DNA from: Ensifer adhaerens
GTDB lineage: Bacteria; Pseudomonadota; Alphaproteobacteria; Rhizobiales; Rhizobiaceae
DNA length: 64,000 nucleotides
Direction of reading: 5' to 3'
Assembly: GCF_000697965.2 (NCBI RefSeq)
Contig: NZ_CP015880.1
Span: forward strand, 1,302,001 to 1,366,000
Below are positions 28,042 to 37,830 of the stretch, piece after piece. Numbering within the stretch: the first letter of the stretch is position 1; each line of letters opens with the position of its first letter. A program made the position numbers and the translations under genes. Under the pieces are notes generated by a model. The model saw only the letters and a program-made list of their open reading frames with translations, had not been told where the DNA came from and searched no databases.

Positions 28042-29124
28042 ATGCCGAGACGAGCCCGATCGACGATCAATTTGTTGGCAGCCGCGATGCTGGTCCTGTC
28101 CTCCGCAGCTTCGCCAACGGCCGCCTTGGCCCAAGCGACGACGCAGGCACCCGCGGTTAATGGTACGCAAAGCGGCGCAACAGCGCCGTCCGAATCCGCG
28201 CCGACGGCAGAAAGTCAGGGCACGGCCGTAACCGTTCCGCCGGCGGAACCGGCGACACAGGCGCAGCCGACACTGCAAGCTCCTGCCGCTACGTCGGGCG
28301 AGGGGGCGCCGGTAGCCGTTGAAGGCGCCCCGGTGACGGCGGAAAGCACGCCTGGAACGGGCGAGGGTGCAGCAAGCCAAGTGTTGCCGCATGATCTTTC
28401 GCCGATTGGCATGTTCATGGCCGCCGACGTGGTGGTGAAGAGCGTGATGATTGGCCTTGCGCTGGCGTCCGTCGCCACCTGGGCGATCTTTGTGGTCAAG
28501 CTGCTGGAACTCTTTGGCGCCAAGGCGCGCCTGACGCGCGCAGTTCGCCTGCTGTCGGCTGCCAACGGCCTGGCAGACGTCAAGGGAGCCTTTGACGGCA
28601 AGTCGGGACCGGCGCCCGAAATGGTCGCCGCGGCGATCGACGAAATGGCCCGCTCGGAGGCGGTGATCGACCATGCGCCGACAGGCGGCCTGAAGGAGCG
28701 TGTTTCCTCGCTTCTGACCCGCATCGAGGTTCGCGCCGGTAAGCGCATGACAAGTGGCACCGGCATCCTGGCCTCGATCGGCTCCGTCGGCCCGTTCGTC
28801 GGCCTTTTCGGCACGGTCTGGGGGATCATGAATTCCTTCATCGGCATCAGCAAGGCACAGACGACCAATCTGGCGATCGTGGCGCCGGGCATCGCGGAGG
28901 CGCTTTTGGCGACCGCTATCGGCCTGGTGGCGGCGATCCCGGCCGTCGTCATCTACAACTATTTTGCCCGCTCGGTCGGTGGCTACAAGGTCATTCTCGC
29001 CGATGCTGCGGCGGCCGTGGAACGGCTCGTCAGCCGCGACCTCGACCATCGCCTGGCCCGCAAGGCGCAGCCGCGCCGCCAGGACTTCGGTCACACCGAG
29101 ACGACCATCGCAAGGATCGGGTGA
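28042..29124 (+). CDS. exbB: TonB-system energizer ExbB
   Basis: The proton-channel subunit that powers TonB-dependent outer-membrane transport. The 360-residue protein begins with a signal-like segment (about 1-31, ending AALAQ) and then an Ala/Pro/Thr/Glu-rich stretch (about 32-120). The MotA/TolQ/ExbB core follows, with its first membrane helix at about 140-160 and the conserved pair of helices with VGPFVGLFGTVWGIMNSF and EALLATAIGLVAAIPAVV. The ATG at 28042 has GAGG 6 bases before it, so I prefer it to the ATG at 28018. exbD follows after 3 bases. No tonB gene is in the window. Confidence 0.92.
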   Translation: MPRRARSTINLLAAAMLVLSSAASPTAALAQATTQAPAVNGTQSGATAPSESAPTAESQGTAVTVPPAEPATQAQPTLQAPAATSGEGAPVAVEGAPVTAESTPGTGEGAASQVLPHDLSPIGMFMAADVVVKSVMIGLALASVATWAIFVVKLLELFGAKARLTRAVRLLSAANGLADVKGAFDGKSGPAPEMVAAAIDEMARSEAVIDHAPTGGLKERVSSLLTRIEVRAGKRMTSGTGILASIGSVGPFVGLFGTVWGIMNSFIGISKAQTTNLAIVAPGIAEALLATAIGLVAAIPAVVIYNYFARSVGGYKVILADAAAAVERLVSRDLDHRLARKAQPRRQDFGHTETTIARIG

Positions 29125-29127
29125 CCT

Positions 29128-29553
29128 ATGGCCGGAAAAATCAGCGACGGTGGCGGCGATCTCGATGAAAACGCCGAGATCAACGTCACCCCCTTCATCG
29201 ACGTCATGCTGGTGCTGTTGATCATTTTCATGGTGGCGGCGCCGCTCGCCACCGTGGACATGAAGGTGGACCTGCCGCAATCGGCCGCAAAGCCGGCTCC
29301 GCGGGACGACAAGCCGGTCTTCGTGACTTTGAAGGCCGATCTGGCTCTGGCGATCGGCAACGATGAGACGGCGCGCGAGAGCTTTGCCGACGAGTTGAAG
29401 CGCCTGACCGAAGGCAATACAGAGACGCGCGTTCTGCTGCGCGCGGACAAAGCCGTCGACTACGGTGAGCTGATGACGGTGATGAACCTCATTCAGAACG
29501 CCGGCTACACCAAGATTGCCCTCGTTGGGCTGGAAGGCGCGCCGGGACGCTGA
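29128..29553 (+). CDS. exbD: TonB-system transport protein ExbD
   Basis: The partner of ExbB. The 141-residue protein has a short cytoplasmic start, one membrane helix with the essential aspartate in INVTPFIDVMLVLLIIFMV (Asp at about residue 30) and a periplasmic domain ending VMNLIQNAGYTKIALVG. It follows exbB by 3 bases, so the two are one operon. TonB and the receptors it serves must be encoded elsewhere. Confidence 0.95.
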   Translation: MAGKISDGGGDLDENAEINVTPFIDVMLVLLIIFMVAAPLATVDMKVDLPQSAAKPAPRDDKPVFVTLKADLALAIGNDETARESFADELKRLTEGNTETRVLLRADKAVDYGELMTVMNLIQNAGYTKIALVGLEGAPGR

Positions 29554-29757
29554 TCCCGGCCGGCAATCGTGTTGCCTCCGCCATTCGCAGTGCAATTCCC
29601 TCCCGTTTTTCCGGCGCAGATTGCCGCTATCGCTTGAAACCGGCCGGGCGCCGATTTATGAGCTTACCTCAAAGGCTTTCCGACGGGAGCCAGAAGACGA
29701 TCGTGCGTGCTTGCCCGAAAGCGGGCGCCGCGCCTATCCGGACACGAGGGCACTACC

Positions 29758-30423
29758 ATGAATTTCGAAGCAGCGCGCACCAAGATGGTGGACAACCAGA
29801 TCCGCACGACGGATGTCACGTCCCACTCGGTCCTGTCCGCGTTCCTGAGCGTGCCGCGCGAGGAGTTCGTGCCTGCCAAGATGAAAGAGCTTGCCTACAT
29901 CGACACGGATATCTCGCTTGAGGTTACCAATGGCAACGCACCGCGTTTCCTGATGGAGCCGTCGCCGCTCGCCAAGCTTCTCCAGCTGGCCGAAATCGCC
30001 AAGTCCGATGTCGTCCTGGAGATCGGCTGCGGCACCGGCTACGCGTCCGCACTGCTGTCACAGGTTGCAGGTTCGGTCGTTGCGCTCGAAAGCGATGAAG
30101 GCCTCGCCGCCACCGCGACGGAAACGCTGTCTCGCCTCGGCTACGACAACATCGCCGTCGTGACCGGCGAACTCGAGAAGGGATATGCCGCCGAGGCACC
30201 CTATGACGTGATCTTCGTTCACGGCTCGGTCGAAGTCCTGCCGACCGCTTTGTTCGAGCAGCTGCGCGATGGCGGGCGGCTGGTCGTCGTTGAAGGATTT
30301 GGCAATGCTTCTCGCGCTAAACTCTATGTGCACGAGCACGGAAAGACGTCCGAGCGCCCCGATTTCAACACCGCGGTCAAGCCGCTTCCCGGCTTCCGTC
30401 GTGCACAGGAATTTGTTTTTTGA
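29758..30423 (+). CDS. PCMT-like protein methyltransferase (L-isoaspartate type, divergent)
   Basis: A 221-residue class I methyltransferase placed by its overall pattern in the protein-L-isoaspartate O-methyltransferase family. It has VPREEFVPAKMKELAYID at the start, SAM-binding motif I VLEIGCGTGYASALL and RDGGRLVVVEG. It lacks the substrate-loop signature (TxSQP before motif I): the matching region reads NAPRFLMEPSPLAKLL. The TAAP-like motif of the family is replaced by VHGSVEVLP. A different substrate is therefore possible. It lies 204 bases after exbD and 288 before tolC. A second PCMT-like gene stands at 56331. Confidence 0.75.
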   Translation: MNFEAARTKMVDNQIRTTDVTSHSVLSAFLSVPREEFVPAKMKELAYIDTDISLEVTNGNAPRFLMEPSPLAKLLQLAEIAKSDVVLEIGCGTGYASALLSQVAGSVVALESDEGLAATATETLSRLGYDNIAVVTGELEKGYAAEAPYDVIFVHGSVEVLPTALFEQLRDGGRLVVVEGFGNASRAKLYVHEHGKTSERPDFNTAVKPLPGFRRAQEFVF

Positions 30424-30711
30424 GGTCCCGCTTATTGAGGGATATCAACAATTAATTGCGTTGCTAAAATAACAATGTTGCCAATTCGCAACGCGGTACT
30501 TGTTTCTTTTTGAAATGGCTGCGCAGAGTATGGCTGCGCAGTTGTCGGAATGCTGATTCCGGGTTTCAAAGAGTGCAGTGGTAGTGATTTGCTCACCAGT
30601 GGGCGGTGTGAGCGCTTCATCGCCGTGTCTAGTTGGGGTCGCTTTTTGCACAAAGAGCGGCGCCGCGGAAATAGAGGGCAGGCTCTGCCGCCCCGATCGG
30701 AGAGAGAAGTA
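30424..30711. other. intergenic region upstream of tolC
   Basis: About 290 bases without a supported gene. It holds an inverted repeat (GCGTTGC 30458-30464, GCAACGC 30488-30494) and two copies of ATGGCTGCGCAG in tandem (30515-30526, 30530-30541, 15-base period). No clear CTTGAC/CTATAT promoter is visible. Confidence 0.4.
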
Positions 30712-32079
30712 ATGGTGTCGATTGTCCGCAAAGCGGCCCTCCTGGCCGCCGTTTCGACAAGCTTGCTGCTTGCACCGCACGCAGTACTGGCCGAAACGAT
30801 CTTCGGCGCAATGGCCAAAGCCTACGCAAACAACCCTGACCTGAACGCCGCGCGGGCCGGCCTCAGGGCGACCGACGAGAGCGTGCCGATTGCCAAGTCC
30901 GGCTTTCGCCCCCAGGTGGCGGCATTCGCGTCCGGAACGCTTTCGACCATCGACAGAGAAAAGACCCTGAGCGAAGACCTCCACCAGGGACAGGTCGGCA
31001 TCACCGTAAACCAGATGGTGTTTGACGGCTTTCAGACGCTGAACAATGTGCGCGCCGCTGAATCGAACGTCTTTGCGACCCGCGAATCGCTGCGCGCCAA
31101 CGAGATATCGATTCTCCTTTCGGCCGCGACCATCTATTCCAACATCGCGCGCGACCAGCAGCTCGTATCGATCCGCAAGCAGAACATCGCCTTCCTTCAG
31201 GAGCAGGTTAACGCGGCGAAAGCCCGTCTCGATGTGGGCGAAGGCACCCGAACGGACGTGAGCCTCGCCGAAGCCTCGCTCGCCAACGCCCAGTCGCAGC
31301 TTATCGTCGCCGTCGCTCAGTTGAAGCAGAGCGAAGCGACCTATGTACAGATCGTCGGCGATGTGCCGCGCGGCATCAAGCAGGCTTCGCCGGCTTCGAA
31401 GGCCCTGCCGCGCACGCTCGATCAGGCCGTCGCGACAGGTCTGCGCGAAAGCCCGATCATTCTGTCGGCGCAGTACTCCGTTGATTCGGCCGGTTATCAG
31501 GTCAAGTCGGCGGAAGGCACGATGCTCCCCGGTGTGACGCTGCAGGGCCAGGTTGGCCGCACCACCGGCAATGCCAGCCAGTTCGATAGCAATGCATCGA
31601 GCATTACGGCTCGCCTCGAAGTTCCGATCTATCAGGGTGGCGCCGAGTACGGCCAGATCCGCCAGGCCAAGGAACGTCTCGGCCAGCAGCGCATCCTCGT
31701 CGATTCGGCGCGTGCGGCGGTACAGCAGACTATTGTCTCCGCCTATGCTCAGCTGGAAGCCGCGATTGCGCGCATCTCCGCCAACAAGGCGCAGATCTCC
31801 GCCGCCAAGCTGGCTCTCGATGGCGTGATCGAAGAGCGCAAGGTCGGCCAGCGTACAACACTCGACGTGCTTGATTCGCAGCAGGACGTGCTTCAGGCAC
31901 AGGAACTTCTGGCCGTTGCCCAGCGCGACGCGGTCGTTGCGAGCTATTCGCTGCTTGCTGCCGCCGCGCGGCTGACCGTGAAGGATCAGGGCCTGCAGGT
32001 TGCCGAATACCGTGCCGAAGAGCACTACGAAGTGGTCAAGGACAAGTGGTTCGGTCTGCGAACCGTTGACGGTCGCTAA
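30712..32079 (+). CDS. tolC: TolC family outer membrane efflux channel
   Basis: The outer-membrane exit duct for type I secretion and multidrug pumps. The 455-residue precursor has a signal peptide (about 1-24, ending AVLA), then two repeated outer-membrane efflux halves of long helices and short strands. Typical parts are ETIFGAMAKAYANNPDLNAA, VNQMVFDGFQTLNNV, DVGEGTRTDVSLAEA and KVGQRTTLDVLDSQQDVL. AGAGAGAAGT precedes the ATG. No pump or adaptor gene is adjacent; popZ and valS follow. A strong terminator ends it. Confidence 0.95.
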   Translation: MVSIVRKAALLAAVSTSLLLAPHAVLAETIFGAMAKAYANNPDLNAARAGLRATDESVPIAKSGFRPQVAAFASGTLSTIDREKTLSEDLHQGQVGITVNQMVFDGFQTLNNVRAAESNVFATRESLRANEISILLSAATIYSNIARDQQLVSIRKQNIAFLQEQVNAAKARLDVGEGTRTDVSLAEASLANAQSQLIVAVAQLKQSEATYVQIVGDVPRGIKQASPASKALPRTLDQAVATGLRESPIILSAQYSVDSAGYQVKSAEGTMLPGVTLQGQVGRTTGNASQFDSNASSITARLEVPIYQGGAEYGQIRQAKERLGQQRILVDSARAAVQQTIVSAYAQLEAAIARISANKAQISAAKLALDGVIEERKVGQRTTLDVLDSQQDVLQAQELLAVAQRDAVVASYSLLAAAARLTVKDQGLQVAEYRAEEHYEVVKDKWFGLRTVDGR

Positions 32080-32109
32080 GGCGTCCGTTCGCATCATTGA
32101 GCACCTGCT

Positions 32110-32146
32110 AACGCCTCGGGTCTTCCCCGGGGCGTTTCTATTTTTT
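32110..32146 (+). terminator. intrinsic terminator after tolC
   Basis: An 11-bp stem (32110-32120 with 32126-32136, one T-G pair) followed by TTCTATTTTTT. Confidence 0.88.
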
Positions 32147-32287
32147 CCCCTGAAAACAAATCTGTGCAAGAATCCTAAGCGTTGATTCGTGGCGTATGTT
32201 TCGTTCGCGAACTCACTTAAGGTTTGTCGGAAATCGGCGCATGTCCAGTTTTGGGACACATGTCTGCCGCGTCAAACGAGGATGGAA

Positions 32288-33091
32288 ATGGCACAGCTCA
32301 ATGTCGCGCGTGAACCGTCGATGGATGAAATCCTGGCATCCATTCGCAAGATCATTGAGAGCAACGAACCCGGGCAAGCCGGATTTGCGCCGCAGGAGCA
32401 GTTCGAGGACGAGGGCAACGACGAGATCGAGCTGACCATCGACAGCGAGATCGAGACGATCGCCTTTGGCCGACGCGATGAGGCGCCCAAGGCCGCGTTT
32501 GTCGAACCGGTCGTGGACAGCCAGGCCGGGCTGTCGGAGCCGTCGCCGGTAGCGCAGCCGCCGCTTTCACTTGCCGATGTCGCAGCACGGGTTCGCGCCG
32601 CGTCCGAGCGTCATACGACGGGCTTTGCCGGACGTGAGGTGCCGCCTGCGCCGCAGGTCGTCGCCATTCAGGACAGTCCGGTCGTCACCTCGCGCATGGC
32701 GGCGGTTTCCGCGCCGAAAGCGCCGGTGATCGAGCCCGCTGCTGCTGTTGAGGCGCCGGCAGAGCCGGAAGTCGTAGCGCCGCCGCCAGTCGAACTCCCG
32801 GAAGTTCTAAGCGCGGTTCCGCCGGTGGCCGCCGTCGTTCCGCCGGAAGCGCCCGCGCCGGAGACGGCGCTTGCGGCGATCGTCTCGCCGGAGGTCGGCC
32901 GCAAGGTCGCTCAGTCGTTCGGCGATCTTGCCCACGCAGTGGATCAGGAATCGCGGCGTTCCTTTGATGAAATTGCCGAAGCGATGCTACGGCCGATGCT
33001 GCAGGAATGGCTCGATGACAATCTGCCGACGCTTGTCGAGCGGCTCGTCCGCGAGGAAATCGAACGCGTCGCGCGCGGCCCCCGCCGCTAA
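32288..33091 (+). CDS. popZ: PopZ-like polar organizing protein (DUF2497)
   Basis: A 267-residue protein with the three-part PopZ layout. The short conserved N-terminal helix SMDEILASIRKIIES binds client proteins. A long acidic, Pro/Ala/Val-rich disordered middle follows (about 30-205). The conserved C-terminal helices that self-assemble come last, ending MLQEWLDDNLPTLVERLVREE. PopZ builds a microdomain at a cell pole: in Caulobacter it anchors ParB-parS, and in Agrobacterium it marks the growing pole. GAGG lies 6 bases before the ATG at 32288. Two GANTC sites stand about 100 bases upstream (32170, 32184). Confidence 0.9.
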   Translation: MAQLNVAREPSMDEILASIRKIIESNEPGQAGFAPQEQFEDEGNDEIELTIDSEIETIAFGRRDEAPKAAFVEPVVDSQAGLSEPSPVAQPPLSLADVAARVRAASERHTTGFAGREVPPAPQVVAIQDSPVVTSRMAAVSAPKAPVIEPAAAVEAPAEPEVVAPPPVELPEVLSAVPPVAAVVPPEAPAPETALAAIVSPEVGRKVAQSFGDLAHAVDQESRRSFDEIAEAMLRPMLQEWLDDNLPTLVERLVREEIERVARGPRR

Positions 33092-33113
33092 AAGCCGAAT
33101 CCGAACACGAAAG

Positions 33114-33139
33114 AAGCCGCGCGATCGTCGCGGCTTTTT
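33114..33139 (+). terminator. intrinsic terminator after popZ
   Basis: An 8-bp stem (33114-33121 with 33129-33136) followed by a T-run. An outer AACACGA/TCGTGTT pair (33104-33110, 33144-33150) could extend the stem. Confidence 0.8.
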
Positions 33140-33212
33140 GCGTTCGTGTTGACTTGCACCGGCCGTTCCGGTTTACAAGACGCTGACATCAATCTCGTAA
33201 ATTGGCTCCAAA

Positions 33213-36053
33213 ATGCTTGATAAGACCTACGATTCCGCATCCGTCGACCCGCGTATCGCCAAGAAGTGGGACGAAGAAAACGCGTTTCGTGCAGGGGCGG
33301 GTGCCAAGCCCGGCGCCGACAGTTTCTGCATCGTGATCCCGCCGCCGAACGTGACGGGTTCGCTGCACATGGGCCACGCGCTCAACAACACGCTTCAGGA
33401 CGTGCTCGTTCGTTTCGAACGCATGCGCGGGAAGGATGTGTTGTGGCAGCCGGGCATGGACCATGCAGGCATCGCCACCCAGATGGTCGTCGAGCGTAAG
33501 CTGATGGAGAGCCAGCAGCACCGCCGGCAGATGGGCCGCGAAGCCTTCATCGAAAAGGTCTGGGAATGGAAAGCCGAATCGGGCGGGCTCATCTTCAACC
33601 AATTGAAGCGTCTTGGCGCGTCCTGCGACTGGTCGCGCGAACGCTTCACCATGGACGAAGGGCTGTCCGAAGCCGTTCTCGAGGTCTTCGTTTCGCTCTA
33701 CAAGGAAGGCCTGATCTACAAGGATAAGCGCCTGGTCAACTGGGACCCGAAGCTTCTGACCGCGATTTCGGATCTGGAGGTCGAGCAGCACGAGATCAAC
33801 GGCAACCTCTGGCACCTGCGCTATCCGTTGGAGCCTGGCGTAACCTTCGATTACCCGGTCGCCTTCGATGAAGAGGGCAAGGCGACCGAGTGGGAAAAGC
33901 GCGATTACCTCGTCGTCGCCACGACGCGTCCTGAAACCATGCTCGGAGACAGCGGCATCGCGGTCAATCCGGAGGATGAGCGCTACAAGCCTTTGATCGG
34001 CAAGCACGTCATTCTGCCGATCGTCGGTCGCCGCATTCCTGTCGTTGCCGACGACTATGCGGATCCGACCGCCGGTACCGGTGCGGTGAAGATCACGCCT
34101 GCGCATGATTTCAACGACTTCGACGTCGGCAAGCGCGCCGGTCTGCGCGCGATCAACATCATGACGATCGAAGGCCGCATCACGATCAAGGACAACGAGG
34201 ATTTCCTCGAAGGGCTCAGCGATCCGGCTGCCCTCCACGGTGCCTGGGACGAACTCGAAGGCAAGGACCGATTCGAAGCGCGCAAGATCATCGTTCGCAT
34301 CTTCGAAGAGGCGGGCCTGCTCGACAAGATCGAGCCGCACAAGCACATGGTTCCCCATGGCGACCGTGGCGGCGTGCCGATCGAACCGCGTCTGACAGAG
34401 CAATGGTATGTTGACGCGAAGACGCTGGCCAAGCCCGCGATCGCCGCCGTCAAGGAAGGTCGGACCAACTTCGTTCCAAAGAACTGGGAGAAGACCTACT
34501 ACGAGTGGATGGAAAACATTCAGCCCTGGTGCGTTTCGCGCCAGCTCTGGTGGGGGCACCAGATCCCGGCCTGGTACGGTCCGGACGGTCAGGTCTTCGT
34601 CGAAAAGACCGAGGAAGAGGCGCTGCACGCGGCGATCCAGCATTATCTGGCGCATGAAGGCCCGATGAAGGCCTATGTCGAGGATCTGCTCGAGAACTTC
34701 AAGCCGGGCGAAATCCTGACGCGTGACGAAGACGTTCTCGACACCTGGTTCTCCTCGGCGCTTTGGCCGTTCTCCACGCTCGGCTGGCCGAACGAGACGC
34801 CGGAACTGGAGAAGTACTATCAGACCGACGTGCTGGTCACCGGTTTCGACATCATCTTCTTCTGGGTCGCCCGGATGATGATGATGGGCCTGCACTTCAT
34901 GAAGGATGCCGACGGCACTCCGGTCGAGCCTTTCCATACGGTCTATGTCCATGCGCTCGTTCGCGACAAGAACGGCCAGAAGATGTCGAAGTCGAAGGGC
35001 AACGTCATCGATCCGCTCGAACTGATCGACGAATACGGTGCTGACGCCTTGCGCTTCACGCTGGCGATCATGGCGGCCCAGGGGCGTGACGTGAAACTCG
35101 ACCCGGCCCGCATCGCCGGCTACCGCAACTTCGGCACCAAGCTGTGGAACGCGACGCGTTTTGCCCAGATGAATGGCGTTACCAGCAGCGATGGTTTCAT
35201 TCCCGAAACCTCATCGCTCACCGTCAACCGCTGGATCCTGACGGAGCTGTCGCGGACCATCCGCGACGTCACCGAGGCGCTCGATGCCTATCGCTTCAAC
35301 GACGCGGCCGGCAGCCTCTACCGGTTCGTCTGGAACCAGTTCTGCGATTGGTACCTCGAACTGCTGAAACCGATCTTCAGTGGCGAGGACGAAGCGGCAA
35401 AACGCGAGTCGCAGGCCTGCGTCGCCTACGTTCTCGACGAGATCTACAAGCTGCTGCACCCGTTCATGCCGTTCATGACGGAAGAGCTCTGGGCGCAGAC
35501 GGCAGGCGAGGGCCAGGAGCGTTCGACGTTGCTGTGCCACGCCGAATGGCCGGCGCCGTCCTATGCTGACGACACGGCGGCCGACGAGATCAACTGGCTG
35601 ATCGATCTGGTTTCGGGCATTCGTTCGGTCCGTTCGGAGATGAACGTCCCGCCGGCGGCAACCGCGCCGCTGATCGTTGTCGGTGCCAACAACCTGACGC
35701 GCGAGCGCCTGCAGCAGCATGCGCAGGCCATCGGTCGTCTGGCGCGCGTCGAGCATATCGACCACGCCACTGTTGCGCCGCGCGGCAGCGCCCAGATCGT
35801 CGTTGGCGAGGCAACGGCCTGCCTGCCGCTCGGCAACCTGATCGACCTTTCCGCCGAGAAGGCCCGACTTGAGAAGGCGATCGCCAAGGTGGAAGCCGAG
35901 CGCGAGCGCATCCTCGGCAAGCTGGCCAATGAGAAGTTTGTCGCCAACGCAAAGCCGGAACTGGTCGAAGCGGAACGTGAACGCCTCGTAGAGCTCGATC
36001 TCCAGAAGGAATCGCTGAGCGTTGCGCTGACGCGCGTCGCCGAGGCCGGTTGA
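33213..36053 (+). CDS. valS: valine--tRNA ligase
   Basis: Charges tRNA-Val. The 946-residue class Ia synthetase shows [17 protein letters not shown] with the HIGH-type motif HMGH at residues 52-55, an editing domain with [10 protein letters not shown], and KMSKSKGNV at about residue 590. The C-terminus carries the ValRS coiled coil: [19 protein letters not shown] at its start and [17 protein letters not shown] further on. Length and layout match the family. It has no close partners; a terminator follows at 36117. Confidence 0.98.
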   Translation: MLDKTYDSASVDPRIAKKWDEENAFRAGAGAKPGADSFCIVIPPPNVTGSLHMGHALNNTLQDVLVRFERMRGKDVLWQPGMDHAGIATQMVVERKLMESQQHRRQMGREAFIEKVWEWKAESGGLIFNQLKRLGASCDWSRERFTMDEGLSEAVLEVFVSLYKEGLIYKDKRLVNWDPKLLTAISDLEVEQHEINGNLWHLRYPLEPGVTFDYPVAFDEEGKATEWEKRDYLVVATTRPETMLGDSGIAVNPEDERYKPLIGKHVILPIVGRRIPVVADDYADPTAGTGAVKITPAHDFNDFDVGKRAGLRAINIMTIEGRITIKDNEDFLEGLSDPAALHGAWDELEGKDRFEARKIIVRIFEEAGLLDKIEPHKHMVPHGDRGGVPIEPRLTEQWYVDAKTLAKPAIAAVKEGRTNFVPKNWEKTYYEWMENIQPWCVSRQLWWGHQIPAWYGPDGQVFVEKTEEEALHAAIQHYLAHEGPMKAYVEDLLENFKPGEILTRDEDVLDTWFSSALWPFSTLGWPNETPELEKYYQTDVLVTGFDIIFFWVARMMMMGLHFMKDADGTPVEPFHTVYVHALVRDKNGQKMSKSKGNVIDPLELIDEYGADALRFTLAIMAAQGRDVKLDPARIAGYRNFGTKLWNATRFAQMNGVTSSDGFIPETSSLTVNRWILTELSRTIRDVTEALDAYRFNDAAGSLYRFVWNQFCDWYLELLKPIFSGEDEAAKRESQACVAYVLDEIYKLLHPFMPFMTEELWAQTAGEGQERSTLLCHAEWPAPSYADDTAADEINWLIDLVSGIRSVRSEMNVPPAATAPLIVVGANNLTRERLQQHAQAIGRLARVEHIDHATVAPRGSAQIVVGEATACLPLGNLIDLSAEKARLEKAIAKVEAERERILGKLANEKFVANAKPELVEAERERLVELDLQKESLSVALTRVAEAG

Positions 36054-36116
36054 GGCCGTTAATCGACGGATTCAACGAGAGGGCGTTCAAGAGAATGCCT
36101 GACCGTCAGAAATCGA

Positions 36117-36150
36117 AATCCGCGGCAGAAATGCCGCGGATTTTTTATTT
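36117..36150 (+). terminator. intrinsic terminator after valS
   Basis: An 11-bp perfect stem (36117-36127 with 36132-36142), a GAAA tetraloop and a TTTTTTATTTT tail. Confidence 0.93.
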
Positions 36151-36318
36151 TAGAAATACAAGATAGACTTCAGCCTATCGAGATTTGGCATTGATTCGAT
36201 CAGTTGAATCTGCTGCGCGGGTCATTAAGCGCGCGTGGCGTTTGAGCGGAACTTCAACGGAGTTTTTCGCTGTTCTACCGCAAAAAGCGATAATGTTGTT
36301 CAGGCGACACAGGTTTTC

Positions 36319-36360
36319 GATGGTTTGGAAATCCATTCTAATTCAGTGGATTTCATCCAT
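36319..36360 (+). promoter_or_regulatory. imperfect inverted repeat upstream of the fadL-like gene
   Basis: GAAATCCA (36328-36335) faces TGGATTTC (36347-36354) across 11 bases, with further outer pairing ATGG/CCAT. There is no T-tail, so an operator is more likely than a terminator. The bound protein is unknown. Confidence 0.35.
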
Positions 36361-36552
36361 GATTTTGAAAAAATGGTTCCGATCTGGCGCCATTGTGGCT
36401 AAATCATGAGAATCTTACGTAAATTCTGTGACCGATCGAGCCTGCTAACTGCTAGATCTCGCATTTGCGATTTCACGGGATCGTGAGAATACTTCGGCCC
36501 ACACGACATGAGGTGGAATGTCGCAGTTTTGCAGTGCAGGGGGAGGAGCTGG

Positions 36553-37830
36553 ATGGCTCACATGAATTTAAAGCGGGGTGTTCTGTCGGTAGCAGCGGGT
36601 TTGCTGTTTGCCTCCGCCGCGCACGCGGGCGGTCTTGAGCGCGGCGGTTACAACATCGATCTGCTGTTCGACCCGTCGGATTATGCGGGGGAAGCGTCGG
36701 CGACCTACGTCAATCCGCAGCGCGAATTGAAGAACGTCCGTGATACCGATACCGGGAACACCAACATCCTTACCGGGACTTTTGGTGGCGGCAATCTCAA
36801 CAACAGACCGAATACTGCTGACGACACCGAGAGCTACTGGGTTCCGCGCGTCGGCGTTAAGGCAGCCTTTGGTGACAGCGTCGACTGTATGGCTGACTAC
36901 TCCCAGCCCTGGGGTGCCCACACCAATCCGGGGCAGAACTGGGCCGGTGCCAACAGCAATATCGAAACCAAGGTAGAGAGCGACAACTACGCCGCGACCT
37001 GCTCCTACAAATGGGACATGGGGCCAGGCCAGTTCCGTGTGATCGGCGGCGTCTTCTATCAGGAAGTCAACGGCTTCAAGGAACGGCTGGTTCAGGATTA
37101 TACAGGCACGCCGCTCGCTGGTGCCTTTACCGGCATTGGCAGGCTCGAGCTTGGAGGGCATGGCTGGGGCTGGCGCGCAGGTGCTGCCTACGAAATCCCC
37201 GAGTATGCCTTGCGAGCGAGCCTCGTGTACAACAGTGCTGTCGATCTGGATAACCTCTCGGGCTTCATCGACCTTCGCCAGTTGGGCTTCGTTGTACCGG
37301 GTGTGGGCCTTGTGACCGGTACGAAATACGACGTAAACGGTGCGGCTTCGATGCCGGACTCGCTGGAACTCAAGCTGCAGAGCGGCTTTGCACCCGGTTG
37401 GGCGGCATTTGGCTCGGTGAAGTGGACGGACTGGAGCCAGCTTCAGGTTCTGAAGTTCTGCCCCGCCACGGTCTCCCGTACTACGCCATGCACGAGCCTT
37501 GATCTTCTCTACCGTGACGGCTGGACGATCACCGGCGGTGTCGGCCACAAGTTCAATGATCAGTGGAGCGGCGCCGTCAGCCTGACCTGGGACCGCGGCA
37601 CCAGCCACGGTTATGGAACGCAGACCGACACCTGGACGCTGGGAACCGGTGTTTCCTACACGCCGACCGAGAACCTTGAGTTCCGTCTTGCTGGTGCTGT
37701 CGGCATCATGACCGGCGGCAGTTCCGGTGCGGTGAAGTATGGTGACGACGTCATTGGTGACGACGTTTCCTACGATTTCGACGACGACTTTGTCGGTGCC
37801 ATTTCGACATCGATCAAAGTGAAGTTCTGA
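36553..37830 (+). CDS. fadL: FadL/OmpP1 family outer membrane transport protein
   Basis: A 425-residue outer-membrane barrel for long-chain hydrophobic molecules. It has a signal peptide (about 1-26, ending AAHA) and a mature start GGLERGGYNIDLLFDPSDY that fits the FadL plug/hatch. Regular amphipathic strands follow, and the last strand ends VKVKF with a terminal Phe. GGGAGGAG lies 4 bases before the ATG. In Sinorhizobium and relatives FadL homologues were reported to help cells sense long-chain acyl-homoserine lactones. It is a single gene with a long upstream region and its own terminator. Confidence 0.85.
   Translation: MAHMNLKRGVLSVAAGLLFASAAHAGGLERGGYNIDLLFDPSDYAGEASATYVNPQRELKNVRDTDTGNTNILTGTFGGGNLNNRPNTADDTESYWVPRVGVKAAFGDSVDCMADYSQPWGAHTNPGQNWAGANSNIETKVESDNYAATCSYKWDMGPGQFRVIGGVFYQEVNGFKERLVQDYTGTPLAGAFTGIGRLELGGHGWGWRAGAAYEIPEYALRASLVYNSAVDLDNLSGFIDLRQLGFVVPGVGLVTGTKYDVNGAASMPDSLELKLQSGFAPGWAAFGSVKWTDWSQLQVLKFCPATVSRTTPCTSLDLLYRDGWTITGGVGHKFNDQWSGAVSLTWDRGTSHGYGTQTDTWTLGTGVSYTPTENLEFRLAGAVGIMTGGSSGAVKYGDDVIGDDVSYDFDDDFVGAISTSIKVKF

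Larger units (their letters stand above)
36054..36552. other. intergenic region between valS and the fadL-like gene
   Basis: About 500 bases, clearly A+T-richer than the genes on both sides. It contains the valS terminator, three GANTC sites (36193, 36206, 36410) and an inverted repeat at 36319-36360. A 74-codon open frame (36185-36409) has no ribosome site and looks non-coding. No tRNA or known RNA is visible. Confidence 0.5.

Noticed and set aside
36185..36409. 74-codon open frame between valS and fadL
   Set aside because: No ribosome site, A+T-rich, no family resemblance, and it overlaps an inverted repeat likely to be regulatory.
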